DNA of 64,000 bases. Source: Eucalyptus grandis. Its lineage: Eukaryota; Streptophyta; Magnoliopsida; Myrtales; Myrtaceae. The first letter of the stretch is position 1. Each line of letters starts with the position of its first letter. Under the pieces are notes generated by a model that was not told the DNA's origin, made no database searches, and was given only the letters and a program-made list of their open reading frames with translations. The position numbers and the translations under genes were made by a program. Positions 38,961-51,360 of the stretch are shown piece by piece. The stretch covers positions 20,796,940 to 20,860,939 of the forward strand of contig NC_052621.1 in the NCBI RefSeq assembly GCF_016545825.1. Reading direction: 5' to 3'.

Positions 38961-39659
38961 GCTCGGCTGCAATTAGAATATTTATCAATTTTGCGCCATC
39001 GTCTGACAAATAATTATTCTAATGTTTCGTTGGAAATAGTGAAATGGAAGGAGAAAGCAAAGCAAAAGTATTCCGTGTCCGACAATGTAAAAGAAGTGGA
39101 AGACCTCCAAGCTAGCTGTTGACGGTGGAGTCGTATGTCAAAATTGTAATACTTATATGACTCCTTCTGATGAAAAATGGAGTCTATTGTAGTTCTCACT
39201 TTGTTGAAGCTAAAACTTGTTAGCTGCTTTTTAGATATTTTTCCCGATTTCTCAACTACAGAACTCAGTCTTGCAAGGACTATTATGTACCATCAATGGC
39301 GTCAATGGTCATTTTCATATGCATATTTCACCATCATAAGTGATAACTCACCATTTATTCAAAATTGACAATCAGCTCGTGTAGATGAGTGAGTTGACTG
39401 ATGATCATCAGTGACATTATCGATACAATGACGTGTAACAACAAGATCGACGATTCTTCCATTTTAATCGGTGGTAAAGATGCTGTTTGGAAGCGAGCGA
39501 GCTTATCGCCATCTGCCAATGGAGAACGGACAAAATGCAATTGCAAGTAGAGACAGACTGCCCTAGATAGAACCGGCTAATTAATGACGGCTAAGTTTAA
39601 TGAAAACCCCCCTTTATTTTAATCATTTTCTCAAAATAAGACAGGTCCATGCAAGATAA

Positions 39660-39663
<4 letters not shown>

Positions 39664-39698
<35 letters not shown>
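39664..39698. repeat. (CT)n microsatellite, unit B
   Basis: Counterpart of 33101-33137. Confidence 0.9.
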
Positions 39699-39703
<5 letters not shown>

Positions 39704-39847
39704 CGATGACGAAACGCTAAGTAGATTGACAGCGAGGTTTAGCGTAATAAAATGGTGTTTATTGGAGCAATAACTGGCGTATTGAAAGAGAAAAACCAAG
39801 CGATGTGGATCTTGCTTGACATTGAGAAACCAGTGGCGTGGTCTGTT

Positions 39848-40537
39848 TAGGGGTGTGCATGGTCCGGGCGGGCGGTTCCCGACCTAGAACCGGGAACCGC
39901 CCGCTAAGGACCGGTTCCGAAAAATTGGAACCGGGATCCACCCATTTGTTGCGTGGATCCACCGGGAACCGGACCGCCGGTCGGTCCGGTTCCAGTGTGG
40001 ATCCATGGAACCGATTTTGACGAGAATTTTTTTTTGGTTTTCAACATAAAACAATTAAGTAACATTACTTACCAAAATAAAAATTACGTGACATCAAAGC
40101 AAGCCAAAGAAAGAAAAATCAAATTTAAGTACGTGGAGCAAAGATTCATTTGTTGTAACTATAAATGTATCTTGTAGATAAAAAAAAAAAAAAAAAACGC
40201 GAACGGATGGAATGCAACATTCTCCCATTTCCTACTTGCAAATAATCATAGATGATTAAATTTTCTTTGACCAAAGGTAAAGGTTCCTAGAGAGTGAGAT
40301 GGGATGTAGGGTTTCTTTTAGTAATTTTTTTTTTTAATATTAAAAAGGTTCCGGTCCGGTCCGGGTGGGTGGGCGGACGGATCCGCCCACGGAACCGGGA
40401 ACCGGACCGGTACCCACCGGTTCCAATAAATTAGAACTGGGAACCGGACCGGTTCCCCTCAAGACCCGCCGGTTATGGGCGGTTCCGGTCCGGTTCTGGG
40501 CGGTCCGGGCAGATCCCGGGTATTTTGCACACCCCTA
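39848..40537. mobile_element. hAT-family MITE, 690 bp
   Basis: It begins TAGGGGTGTGCATGG and ends ...TTTTGCACACCCCTA, giving 12-bp perfect terminal inverted repeats TAGGGGTGTGCA. It is flanked by an exact 8-bp target duplication GGTCTGTT (39840-39847 and 40538-40545). Unit A at 33279 reads GTGGCGTGGTCTGTTAGCTG with one copy and no insert, which is the empty site. Subterminal regions are packed with CCGGTTC/GAACCGG words in both orientations. The centre is AT-rich with an A-tract (40180-40196). No transposase frame. Confidence 0.92.
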
Positions 40538-41441
40538 GGTCTGTTAGCTGCATCACAATTCACAACGTTTTTTTATAAGCGGAAAATGGAGACGGATGTG
40601 ACGGAAGGAGAGAGTGGGCGAGAGGGAGGACTGGGTCAAAAGAGAGGTGCCGGTGGGGCTGCGTATGGAGGGCCTCCTACGACTCCACATCATTCGTTTG
40701 GGTTGCCTGAGGATTTAATGTTTGGGATTAACAGTACGCGACCAGTTCGTCAACATATTCGCGACCGTAGCGGATCTCGAAGGGCCAAAATCCACAGTCA
40801 CCTCCATAGCCATAGCTGAATACGTATACTTTTGAGAGAGTAATGTATCTTTTTTCTTTTCTTCTTGTTATTTTTCGTGTTTAACCATTGGTAGATTGAG
40901 TTTAATGGGAAAGATACTTAAGTCAAAATTACACATTGCGTAGCAGTTCAAAGAGAAATATCCTTTATTATTCAGGATTTGTCCAAAATTTACATAAATG
41001 GATGTAACTATTATTTCAAGTCCCGCCATAGACTCGGTCAACCCCACCCCAATAGCAAAAAGGACAGGCATGTTTCTTGTTCTTAATCATTAAGAGGCAC
41101 AGTTGATGCGCATTACATTGCATGCTGTGACCATTTTCTAAAAGTACTTGAGAAGGTTGATGATATTAAAATACTAGTTTTTTTTTTTTGAACTAAGATA
41201 TTAAAATACTAGTTGAGAGTTCAATTTTTTACCCCTCTAAATTTTTTTTCAAGTAATTTAGTTTAAAAAATTGTTGACAAGGCCATGACAAGCAAATACG
41301 CCTATAAAAATTGTTACGGCCAATGTGACCTCAACCTATGTCAAAATGCAACTTTTGCGTTGGATTCATCTAGGTGAGTTTTTTTTTTCCTAGGTTGTGT
41401 CACATGAAAAAGCGGTGATTCATCATTGCACGCATTTGTGC

Positions 41442-41475
<34 letters not shown>
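41442..41475. repeat. (TC)n microsatellite, unit B
   Basis: Aligned with the shorter (TC)n at 33928-33949 in unit A. Confidence 0.85.
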
Positions 41476-41477
<2 letters not shown>

Positions 41478-42840
41478 GATGTTAAGTGTTGACGATTGAA
41501 AGATGTGAGTGTACAAATTAAGCATATTAAAGGGAGTTTATTGCATTAAAAAGTCTGATAAGAGGAATTTAAAATAAATATTAGTAAAAAGACTAAATTG
41601 GTCGTTTTTTTTTAGGTCGGAGACTAAATTGGTCTTAACGAGACATGTTTTTGGAAAGTAGTGGGAGCTGAGTTTGGCTTTAACCCTTGAGCATTGTTCT
41701 TGGTATTATCTAGAAAAAGAAGAAGAAAATCAGTATCAAAATGGACCATCTGATGGGACTGAAAGTCTTGGGAGGACTTGAGTTATACTTCTAGTAGAGT
41801 GGCCCAACCCAATTTAAGATTCAATAAAGCGGGCTTGGGTTGTGAAGGTAATCAAGAGGCGGGTTTAAGCATTTGCAAATTATATGTATTCTCTTTATGG
41901 TACAGTGCTCCCTCAACGGGATAAATAAGTCTCAATAACGGTTGAGATTTGCTGAGAAATTAAGAGAAACACGATAGGAATAAAAAGAACTTTGCATCTT
42001 TTGAAATTCTTTGGCCCATCTAAAATCGTGAAAGCCCCATATAAACACTTTTGATTGCACATATGCATTCATGTATCGATAGGCTTAGAAGCTTTCAGAC
42101 TTGTCTTATTCGAATAGAATTTTTTTTCAGACTCATGTCCAAAGGCAAAAGTAGTGAATAGCCTTTAATCAAACAAACCGAGGAACTTTCTTACTGAGTG
42201 AGAAAAGAATGTCCTACAGTTGGTTTGCTTGGGATTAAATCCAAGTACTTCCAGAGCTCAGCTGCCATTAGAATAATTATCAATTTTGCGCCATCGTCAG
42301 ACAAATAGTAGTTCTAATGTTTCGTTGAAGATAGGGAAATGGAAGGAGAAAGCAAACATACAACGTGGAGTATTCCGTGTCTGATCTAGGTACACCAATC
42401 CTTAATTATGAAAGTCTTCAATCTAACCGTGGAAGACCTTCAAAGAGATCAAGCTAGCCGTTTGAGGGTAGGCGGAGTCGTATGTCAAAATTGGGACTAC
42501 TTATATGACTGCTTCTTTTGACTTTCACAGGTTTCTAAAAATGGTGTCTACTGTAGTTCTCACTTTACTAAAGCTAAAACTTGTTAGTTGCTTTTTAGAT
42601 ATCTTTCCAAATTTCTTAACTATGGAACTCAGTTTTGCAACGGCTATATTTTGTACCATCAATGGAGTCAACGGTCATCTTCATACACATAACTCACCAT
42701 CATCAGTGATAACTTACCATTTATTCAGAATTGACAATCAGCTCGTGCAGATTATGAGTGAGTTGACTGACGATCACCAATGACAATATTGACAAAATGA
42801 CGTGTAACATCAGGTCAACGGTTCTTCACTTTTATTAGTC

Positions 42841-43700
42841 TCAAATATTGTCAAGAACACTAGCTTGACTTAGGTCCGTCCGAGCCACCATGAAATACCA
42901 TTCACATTGATGCTTGTTCACTAGTTCGTCGCAGCCTAGTTTCTTAGCTTTACCAATACAAGAAATCATTGACATTTGCAAAGTTAATTCACCATCTGCA
43001 CTTATCATAGTAGGTATTAGTACCAAAGATAGTTTTGGTACCATAAAAATTCCATAGGGATGTTTTCCCAACAATCTCCAACTTTTTTATGATGATAAAA
43101 TTGTCTCGCACGTGTATAATAAAAAGAATATGAGAATAGCCGCAATAAGATGCTTCTCAATAAATTTTTCACCATAACGATCATGCATGATTATAGGTCA
43201 CTTGAGATCTTCAGTAAGCATAGTGAGACTGTTAAGAGAATCAATCATCATTGAAATTCAAGAAATTAGTAAGAATCAAGAAATCTGTAACGATCAAGCA
43301 ATCAACAACATTCTGGCTACACCAAAGAAGGAACATTGGAAGAATCAAGCAAAGAAGGAAACCCACAACACACTCTCCACCAAAAAAAGAAACCAATTGA
43401 CAGAATCAAATCCCCACAAATCAAGCATCAACAAATCACTACATCAATTCCCGATTAGTGAATTACATTTCCTTTCAAAACCCCCTTAATTGTAGACATT
43501 GATCTTCTTGTAAAAGTCTATAAATAGAGCCTTTGTAATTGTACAAAGACACGGCTAAAAAAAATACAAACATATTCCTTCCTCCGTGAGATACACACCA
43601 AGTAATTTAATTTCATTGCAAAATGCATTTATGATGTCAAATAGGTTTTTTTGATGTTAAATGTACATGAACAAGTATCCTACAATGAATTTATTTTTTA
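42841..43700. mobile_element. LTR-retrotransposon remnants between units B and C
   Basis: On the minus strand, CATAAAAAAGTTGGAGATTG (polypurine tract) is followed at about 43074 by TGTTGGGAAAACATCCC, an LTR start. The LTR-like tract runs down to about 42841. On the plus strand, 43190-43620 looks like the promoter part of another LTR, with a TATA box CTATAAATAGAGCC near 43518 and then a poly(A)-type region. No pol sequence is left, and the two pieces point in opposite directions, so this is a nest of fragments. Confidence 0.45.
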
Positions 43701-45283
43701 GCTCATTAGATGCTGTTGACTGATAGATTTGATTGTACAAATCAAGCATATTAGAAAATTTGATTGCAATAAAAATTTAGAAGAGCGGAATAAAAAAAAT
43801 GATATTGGTAGAAAACTTAAGATGTCTTAAACTGACATGTTTTAAAAAGCAGTGGGAGTTGAGTTTGGTAAAGCCCTTGAACGCTGATTTTTATATTGCC
43901 TCGGAGAAGAAGAAAAGGAGGAACAGTATCAAAATGAACCATCTGATGGGCCTGAAAGTTTTTGAAGGGTCTGACTTGTACTTCTAGTGGAGTGACCTAA
44001 CCCAATTTTAAATCTAATGAAGCTGGCTTGGGTTATGAAGGTAATCAAGAGGTAGGTTCGGACAACGTTGCCCAGCTTTTTGAAATGACATGACTCGTCT
44101 ATACTCCCCTCAATTTTACACATAAATCTCAACAGTTGCTTTACCTAGATTAGGCTCATAGCAACGGTTGAGATTTGCTAAAAAACCTCGATAAACATCA
44201 TAGAAATAAAAGATTTTTGCCTCTTTCAAAATCTTTGGGTCCGTCTAAAATCGTGAAAGTTCCCCATATAAAAAGTTTTAATTGGACATACTATTCGAAT
44301 ATCAACCGACCTAGAAGCTTTCGGACATGCCTTGCTCTGAGGAGAATTTCTTTGTCTGAACTTGGGAACAAAAGCGAAAGTAGTGAATAGCCTTTAAACA
44401 AACAGACCGATATACTTTCTCATTGAGTAAGAAAGGAATGTCTTGTACTTGGTTTACTTGGGCTTATGGAATTAGTCGCTTTCGAATTAAATCCAAGAAC
44501 TTCTCAATTGGAGCCCATAAACTGTGATAATGGATCCAAGTTCTTCTCGATTTGGAGCTCATACTGGCGCCCATTATGCTTATATGATTTGAAACCATAA
44601 TAATAATAATAATTATAATAAAATCCATGTTTATTATTAGTTTAATGTACAAACTTGACTTTCCCGGTATAGTTTGACTTTGATATCAATTTACTTGAAT
44701 TAATTTTTCTCCATATGAAACAAGTAAAAGTTGGTGAATTTCACACAAGATGGTCACAATTTTCCTTGTGCGCTATCAGAAGTTAACTTATTATGAGGAA
44801 TGTCATGTTAAAAATGAGAAGTTTAAACCTAAATTGACATTATCTATAGAAAAATGATTAAGTGGTAACTTTTGAATTATTGTGAGAATAACAGTTTTCT
44901 CGATCACAAAAAATCAAATAATAAATAACTATAAATTGTTGTGAGACCTACTTTTTTAAAAATTTGTGGCTTATAATGAGTTGTTATTTTCATAATAGTT
45001 AAAAAACTGTTATGTTAGCAAAACGCTTATGTATAATCTATTCATACAAACCTTCTAATTTGGGCAGACAGTCATGAGGTACATCGAATTCACGTAAATT
45101 GCGTGCCAGGCACTTCGATTCGTACGGCTTTCATGAGACATGCAGAAACACGTTCTCTCACAAAAAGTGAGTCACCCGGACATGGTTTGTCCCGTAATGC
45201 CTCTTCAACTAGAAGCATTGGGCTTGGACACCCCTAAACTTTATCCTCCCACACACTTCCCTTCTCTCTCTCTCCCCCTTCCC

Positions 45284-45360
45284 CCTATAAATTCACCTCT
45301 TCTCTCACTTCATTCAGCTTAACCACACCCCAAAAAAAAAAAAAAAAAAAAAAAAAGAGC
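45284..45360 (+). promoter_or_regulatory. Core promoter and leader of DUF247 copy C
   Basis: TATAAA lies at 45286-45291, followed by ATTCACCTCTTCTCTCACTT, as in copy A. A run of 25 adenines (45332-45356) sits in the leader just before the first ATG; copy A lacks it. Confidence 0.7.
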
Positions 45361-47018
45361 ATGAGTCCCTCCAGAAGAGAAACTTGCGGAACCTGTGGAA
45401 CTTGCGGAACCTGTGGAACTTGCGGAACCATGCCTCCTCTGGGCCCGAACGAGACCTGCTGTATCCTCCAATTCAAGGAGAGTGAACTTGACGAGCTCAT
45501 GGCCTCCGACGAGCAACGGAACTGGAATAAGCGGTCCATCTACAAGGTCCGCCCCTGCATTGCCGACGTCCACAGCAAGGCCTACCAGCCGCAGGTTGTC
45601 TCCTTCGGCCCCTACCACCACGATAATGACCTCCTCCTCCCCATGGAGGAACACAAGCGCCGCGCACTCCGCCACTTTGTCAAGCGGTCCAGGAAGCCCC
45701 TCGAGCGCTTCCGCGAGTCCCTAAGGGAGGTGGCACAGGATATCAAGGAAAGCTACGATGAACTGGACTCAAAGTGGAAGGCGGGTGGCAGCGAGGGCGC
45801 AGCCAGCCAGTTCCTTGATTTGATGATCACTGACGGCTGCTTCATGCTCGAGATCCTCCGGGTTGCGACTCAGGCGAAACAGGAGAAGGACGACTATGAG
45901 GTCAACGACCCCATCTTCAGCAACCATGGGAAGCTCCGCGTAATACCGTACATCAGGCGAGACATGCTGATGCTGGAGAATCAGCTGCCAATGCTAGTGC
46001 TGGATCAGCTGGTCGCCGTTGAGAGCGGCGGCAGGAAGGTTAGTTTCTTAGATTTTACTCCATCGTAAGAGAGGTTATCGTATGTTCGCAAACCGCTGTA
46101 CTATATTAGCCTAACAGTACATCTCAGTGATTTCAGATGGACTCCACGTGGGATCCATGAGACCGATTCGAGACCAACCGACAATTTCATTATTACATCT
46201 ATCCGTCGGAAACTTCTTTGCACACCTCTTATGCAAGTAGTATCCATACGACGACAATCTCGTATTCAGTGCACTGACTTTATACTCCAACAACGCAGGG
46301 CAACGAATTCATCAACAGACTCATCGTCAAATTCTTCAGTTCCCCCAGCAAGGTCACTGGCCAATGCCTACACGTGCTGGACGTCTATAGGAAGAGCCTG
46401 CTGCTCCCTGAGATCGAGGTCCAGCATAAGCAGCCCAAGCAGCGCCAGGGGTTAATCCGGTCTGCCACCGAGCTCCATGGGCATGGGATCCAGTTCAAGA
46501 CCGGGACCACCAACCTCACGGACATCTCCTTTGAAAAGGGGGTCCGGGGGTTCCTGGGATTCCTGGGGTTCCCGGGGTTCCTGAAGCTCCCTAAGATCGT
46601 GGTGGACGACACCACTGAGTCTGCATATCTCAACCTTATCGCGTTCGAGCACTGCCATGTCGGGGCTGGGAATGAGGTCACGTCTTACATCTACCTCATG
46701 GATAAAATCATCGACAAAGAGGGGGACGTCGCACTGCTCCATGACCAGGGCATCATCCAGAATGCCATCGGGAGCGACAAGGCAGCCGCCGATCTGTTCA
46801 ATTCGCTGTGCAAGGAAGTGACGCTTGAACCCGGGAGCAGCCTCGAGGCCGTGCACACAAAGGTCAGCGAGTACTGCAAGAACGCCTGGTACACGTCGGT
46901 AGCTAATCTCTTGCACACCCACTTCAAAAGTCCTTGGTCTTTAGTGTCTTTCATCGCCGCCATCCTCCTCTTCGGACTCACTATAACTCAGACCGTTTAC
47001 ACCGTGCTCTACCCTTGA
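45361..47018 (+). CDS. DUF247 (UPF0481) membrane-anchored protein, copy C
   Basis: Close paralogue of the copy A gene. Exon 1 is 45361-46038 and exon 2 is 46299-47018, with the intron (260 bp) at the same codon as in A. Two in-frame ATGs are possible. The one at 45361 gives 465 residues with a TCG-repeat N-terminus; the one at 45430 gives 442, exactly the copy A length, and aligns with A's start. Hallmarks are IYKVRPCIADVHSKAYQPQ, VSFGPYHHD, LMITDGCFMLEIL, NDPIFSNHGKL, MLMLENQLPMLVL, FEHCHVGAGNEVTSY and a C-terminal helix SPWSLVSFIAAILLFGLTI. Exon 2 has a local expansion encoding GFLGFLGFPGFLKLP where A has only a short GVLRLP. No frame break, so it is probably functional. As the first ATG after the TATA box, 45361 would be used by scanning ribosomes, so the longer form is plausible. 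Confidence 0.9.
45381..45429. repeat. 9/18-bp minisatellite at the start of DUF247 copy C
   Basis: Alternating ACTTGCGGA and ACCTGTGGA units, five and a half in all. Copy A has just one pair in its non-coding leader (AACCTGTGAAACTTGCG). In frame it encodes repeated Thr-Cys-Gly. Confidence 0.9.
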
Positions 47019-47450
47019 ACCATCCCTTTGCCTCTCTCTACAATATATATATATATATTTTGGTTTTTCTCCTGATGGTTGATGCTCGATAATTACCTCT
47101 TGGTCGGTTGTTGATTGTTGTTATGAACAATTTTCTTCCTGTTTCCAGTCTTGATCATTGTCTCTCTTTAAATGTTTTGAATAATGGGCGTTTGGCTGTT
47201 TATTTATCATTATCAAATGATGATCCTCTTGCTTCACTCTTCATGTTTGTCCAATTTGGCCAGGTAGTATGAAAAATGGTCTACTTTTAGGCAAATAGAA
47301 TCTTCCGTTGCACCATTTTCTTCTTGATTAAACTTTATCTACAAGTTGCAGCGAATCTAAGTGAAAAACAAATGTGGCCGTCAAAGTCATCTCTATTCCC
47401 CACCAGCTTCAGAATTCAAAGTCTTCTATATATTTTCCAGTCGTCATGCA

Positions 47451-47493
<43 letters not shown>

Positions 47494-48649
47494 GAAAGAA
47501 AAAGAAAAGAGAGAGCAAAAGATATTCACTGTTGTAGACCTCTTATATCGATGTCAGCTAACAGCGAACTACTAATTGTGTACAGAGAAAAACCCACAAA
47601 TTTATAGAAACTGCAGTTCTCCAACCTTAATGAATAAAATTCGTATTTTCCGTATGAATTGTTGTAATAAAAATTAAGCAAGCGATTAGATAAAACAGAT
47701 GGAAAGAATGACATAAACTGGACACCTAATTTATGTGGTTCAATTGATATAACCTATCTCCACTTAATTCAAGAGAGACTACAATAATATTCGAGCACTC
47801 AAACACTTTTGATGTTTTATCTCTCAATCTTATGAAAAGAATGAACAAATTCTCAACACAATAATTTAACTGGTTAAATCACACGTGTTTAATTACGACG
47901 AAAATTTCCCTCTTTTGCTTCAGGAAAGCTCTAAGCCTTTCACATCCTCTCTGCCTCTTTATATAATGCTGAAAAGGCCCTCCTCGTGATTAAAATAATG
48001 GAAACGCCTCATTCTTTATGTTTCTTTGGGCACGGGTCTCCAATCTCCATCATGATGCGAATTGCAGCTTCTGAGAGTTCCCTCAATTTCCGCTTAAGGG
48101 AGTCACGGGTGTAGCAAAAGAAGTCTATGCCTTCTCGCTTCTATCCTTTTGACCTGTTTAATTTCCACCAACTTCATCTCCCGCCACTACAAAACTAACT
48201 CCATTATCAATAAACAAATAGAAATTGTGAGCCCATATTACAAGTTTGACCGACCATGTGTGCATGCGTGGCCATAATTCTCCATTTATTCCATTACTCT
48301 TGCAGTCATTATCAACAGTAATGGGAAAAACTCAGAAGTACCTCGTCCTCGACTTTATAATTGGATGATGGTCGAGCATCCACACATCCTCATATGTCAG
48401 GTTTCGCTCGGCTAAAAATTGAGATATATTTTCAACAACTGCAACGAACCACAATTTAAAAGACGAGATTAGTTGCTTCAATTAATATTTAGGAATTAGG
48501 AGCCATCCTTGCGAAGTGGCAATAGCTTGATATCAGGCTTCCTATTGCCTTCCGGTTCCGATTAAGCTCAGCTGCCATTAGAATACTTATCAATTTTGCG
48601 CTGTCGTCAGACAAATAATAATTCTAATTTTTCGTTGTTGAAATAGGGA
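47019..48649. other. 3' flank of DUF247 copy C
   Basis: Aligned with copy A at 37300-38960. Contains (AT)n at 47043-47057 and (GA)n at 47453-47490. No gene supported. Confidence 0.6.
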
Positions 48650-49755
48650 AATGGAAGGAGAAAGCCAACATACAATGTGATTCTCAGGACTCCTCCAGTA
48701 GAAGCCCAGGAGAAAAAGAGGCAAGACATTCGTCACGCCAAGGACAAATATAGTCAACACATTCTTCCCTATCCGCTCCAGAACCGTGGTAGTACGCCTA
48801 AGCGCACCGAAATCAACCTGTTGAGGAAAAAATCAAAATATGTGGAACATGAGATAAGACTTGACAGGGACAAGATCCTCACCATAGCGAGAAATGAGTG
48901 CATCAAATTGTAAGAATTTGACAATCAATACGTGATCAAGGGAATCGATAATGTATTACGATCAGGTAATAGAAAGGCGAAGAGCCCAGCTACACCAGCA
49001 GCAACAGCCATGTAACTGCATGTGTAGAGAGCCTTATTCACATGCATGCCTGTTATGACAAAGCAAATCACAAAAAAGATTGATAATTCATATGACTGTC
49101 CTCAGAACTGATAGGTGATTGTGATAAATAATCAAGATTGAAAGTAAATCACCAAAACGATTTAATGCCGGGCCTTGAGCCACAAGAAAAGAAGATGAAA
49201 TCATCGAGTGGAAAGTTCTATCCCCATGATCCTGAGAGCCATATGCCAAAAGAAGAAAATGGTAAAAGTTGTAATCTCCATTGGGTAAAAATAAAATCTC
49301 CAGGATACACAATGCCCTCACCTTGAAATTGACAATCGCATATCCAGAGTGAAAGCCAGCCAAGCATGTAACCATAGCTGCACTGAGCTGCATCCATAAA
49401 GCATACACATTGTTGGAATACAGAAACCAGTAACAAATCGACAGTTGTCCTTCTCTACATAGAAAGGCCATCACCTTGTATTTCATCCAGTGCGAGTTGT
49501 GTGATTTCATTACTAACATAATCACAGAAACAAGAAAAATAATGAATAAACTGCGTAGCTTTGGCCTTTTTACGGTGAACTACTTTTGATGTAGCCCTTA
49601 ACATGGCAAAATCCGCACCCTCCACCCTCTTTTCCTTTCCATCTTTCCGTCCCCCATCCGAGTCCCCCCACACCTCCCTAACCCGCAACCCTCCCCTAAC
49701 CACCCACCACCCAAAAAAAAAAAAAACTTTTCCGTTCCCCGAGGAGCAATTCTTA

Positions 49756-49760
49756 AAAAG
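49756..49760. repeat. Target-site duplication of the Copia element, left
   Basis: AAAAG directly before the left LTR, repeated at 56929-56933. Confidence 0.9.
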
Positions 49761-50200
49761 TGTTGGGAATATCGGATTCCCAAAAACGGATTCGACACTA
49801 AATCGAACCCCTAAAACGAATGCGAAAGACGAAGCCCGGGAAAAACATGTATCATCGATCCTAAAGCACACCACGGATTCGAGCGCACCTTGTTAGCCAC
49901 AGATTAAGCACCAACGCCGATAAGAGGAAGAGAAAACCGATCCTGTTTGATCCGATGACATCGATTGGCCTTGAAGGGAAGATGGATTAGCCTTTTGCAT
50001 TTGTTTTCTTTTTGGAGGGAGAGAGGGAGAGGAACGTATGTTATGCCAACGGTTTTATTCCTCCCTCTCTCTTTCTCCTTTTATATGTCCCTCCAACAAA
50101 AAGAAACGTACCCCTTTATCCATGGGCCCTAATCTTGTGGGCCGGGCTTTTAGGCCCAACATGGGCGGACGGGCCTTAAGCCCATCACATAAAACCATAA
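49761..50200 (-). repeat. Copia 3' LTR (left in window)
   Basis: 440 bp, ends TG...CA on the minus strand except that the first dinucleotide is now TT (mutated). The inner border is next to the purine tract CAAGTGGGAGA (minus strand, about 50213-50201). Confidence 0.9.
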
Positions 50201-51360
50201 TCTCCCACTTGCACATGGTGGGCCGAACATGATTCTTTTTACCTCTCTTCAACATTCATACCGGTGAATAATTCGTGCGACCAGCATACTTTGAGAGCTC
50301 GTTGCTATACATCTATTAGGAATATATAGCAGCTCATAATGAACATCACACTCTGAGTAAATTTAGTATGCAGTACCCTAGATCGATCGATCACATTTAT
50401 ATCTCTCTTGATCCCTTTTAAACAATGATATATATATTGTATTTACAATTATAATTATCCCAAAGACAGTCATAATTGGTTAACCGGTGAATACAAAACT
50501 ACAATATGATTCTCTAAATTTGATCTTCCTCTTTCCTTCAAACTCTCAATTTCAGTTCAGCTTGCTTTTCTAGAAATGTCCCATTAGATCGAATCAACTC
50601 ATGACCATTGGCAACATCCTAAGATAGCAAACACTAAATAGAAATCTTGAGAAAAAGTAAGAGTCATGAGGGGACTAAAAATTGAGAAACTCTTTTCCTC
50701 AAGAGTCTCACACGACACAAAAATTGAGATCAAACTTTTGCCATTCTTATTAGTCATCTCATGCATACGTAGTATGAAATACGTATTACGGTATTAACTC
50801 CTTTCCCATGGAGCGTATGTCTACACCTTCAATACCGTATAGATGATAGTTCAGACATACCCAATGTCTAACTTGAGTTCACGTATCTACTCATTCACAA
50901 AATTCATCAGAACTCACATCTGGCATCTTAGACAGATAAAGTAAAATATGTGGGGTATTTTACTTTCGGACATAGTAAGTATTATGTCCCAATCTTAACA
51001 CCTAGTTAAGGCGACATACGTATTTTAAGCTTGAGCTCTCGATTATCACCTAGATAATAAGCTTAAAAACAGTCTCATCTCTATTTATCACACAGTAAAT
51101 AGAGGCGATTACCCGTGTGAGTGGGCTAATCTTATATCTATCCGACATACTTTCTGAACTTAAAAGTAATGCAGTGAGCATTAAGATGCATAAAGATCAA
51201 ACAAAGATTCATAGGCATTAATGATGAAAACACAAATTCATCAAATGTGAACTCTTAAGGAAATTTCAATATTCAGTACATCAGCCTCTACGCAATTTTA
51301 GAGATTTCATATGGCCATAAAACACATCTCTAGGTATTGGTTTTGTCATAGGATCTGCTA

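Larger units (their letters stand above)
32150..39470 (+). repeat. Tandem-array unit A (DUF247 complete)
   Basis: First of four related segments. Its head (32150-32450) matches 57530-57830. The section from 32903 (GTGGTAAAGATGCTGTTTGG) matches 39471 onward (unit B). The section 34120-34800 matches both B (41500-42130) and C (43720-44350). The DUF247 gene and tail match C, and parts match D. The tail 38950-39470 matches B at 42260-42840. Order and orientation are conserved, so these are head-to-tail duplicates that later diverged by deletion and insertion. Confidence 0.85.
39471..42840 (+). repeat. Tandem-array unit B (DUF247 gene lost)
   Basis: It begins GTGGTAAAGATGCTGTTTGG, equal to A at 32903. 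It follows A to about 42240, then jumps to sequence equal to A at about 38950 (GCTCAGCTGCCATTAGAATA). The promoter, DUF247 gene and 3' flank (about 4 kb) are therefore missing. The hAT MITE at 39848-40537 is inserted in it. No coding sequence remains. Confidence 0.85.

Noticed and set aside
48677..48913. 78-codon plus-strand frame with a partial counterpart at 63077-63262
   Set aside because: The similarity between the two comes from the HGSNAT-like exon on the opposite strand, which explains the conservation better.
49088..49525. Single 145-codon minus-strand protein
   Set aside because: Only about 22 codons (49322-49387) match the HGSNAT-like family. The rest reads through introns.
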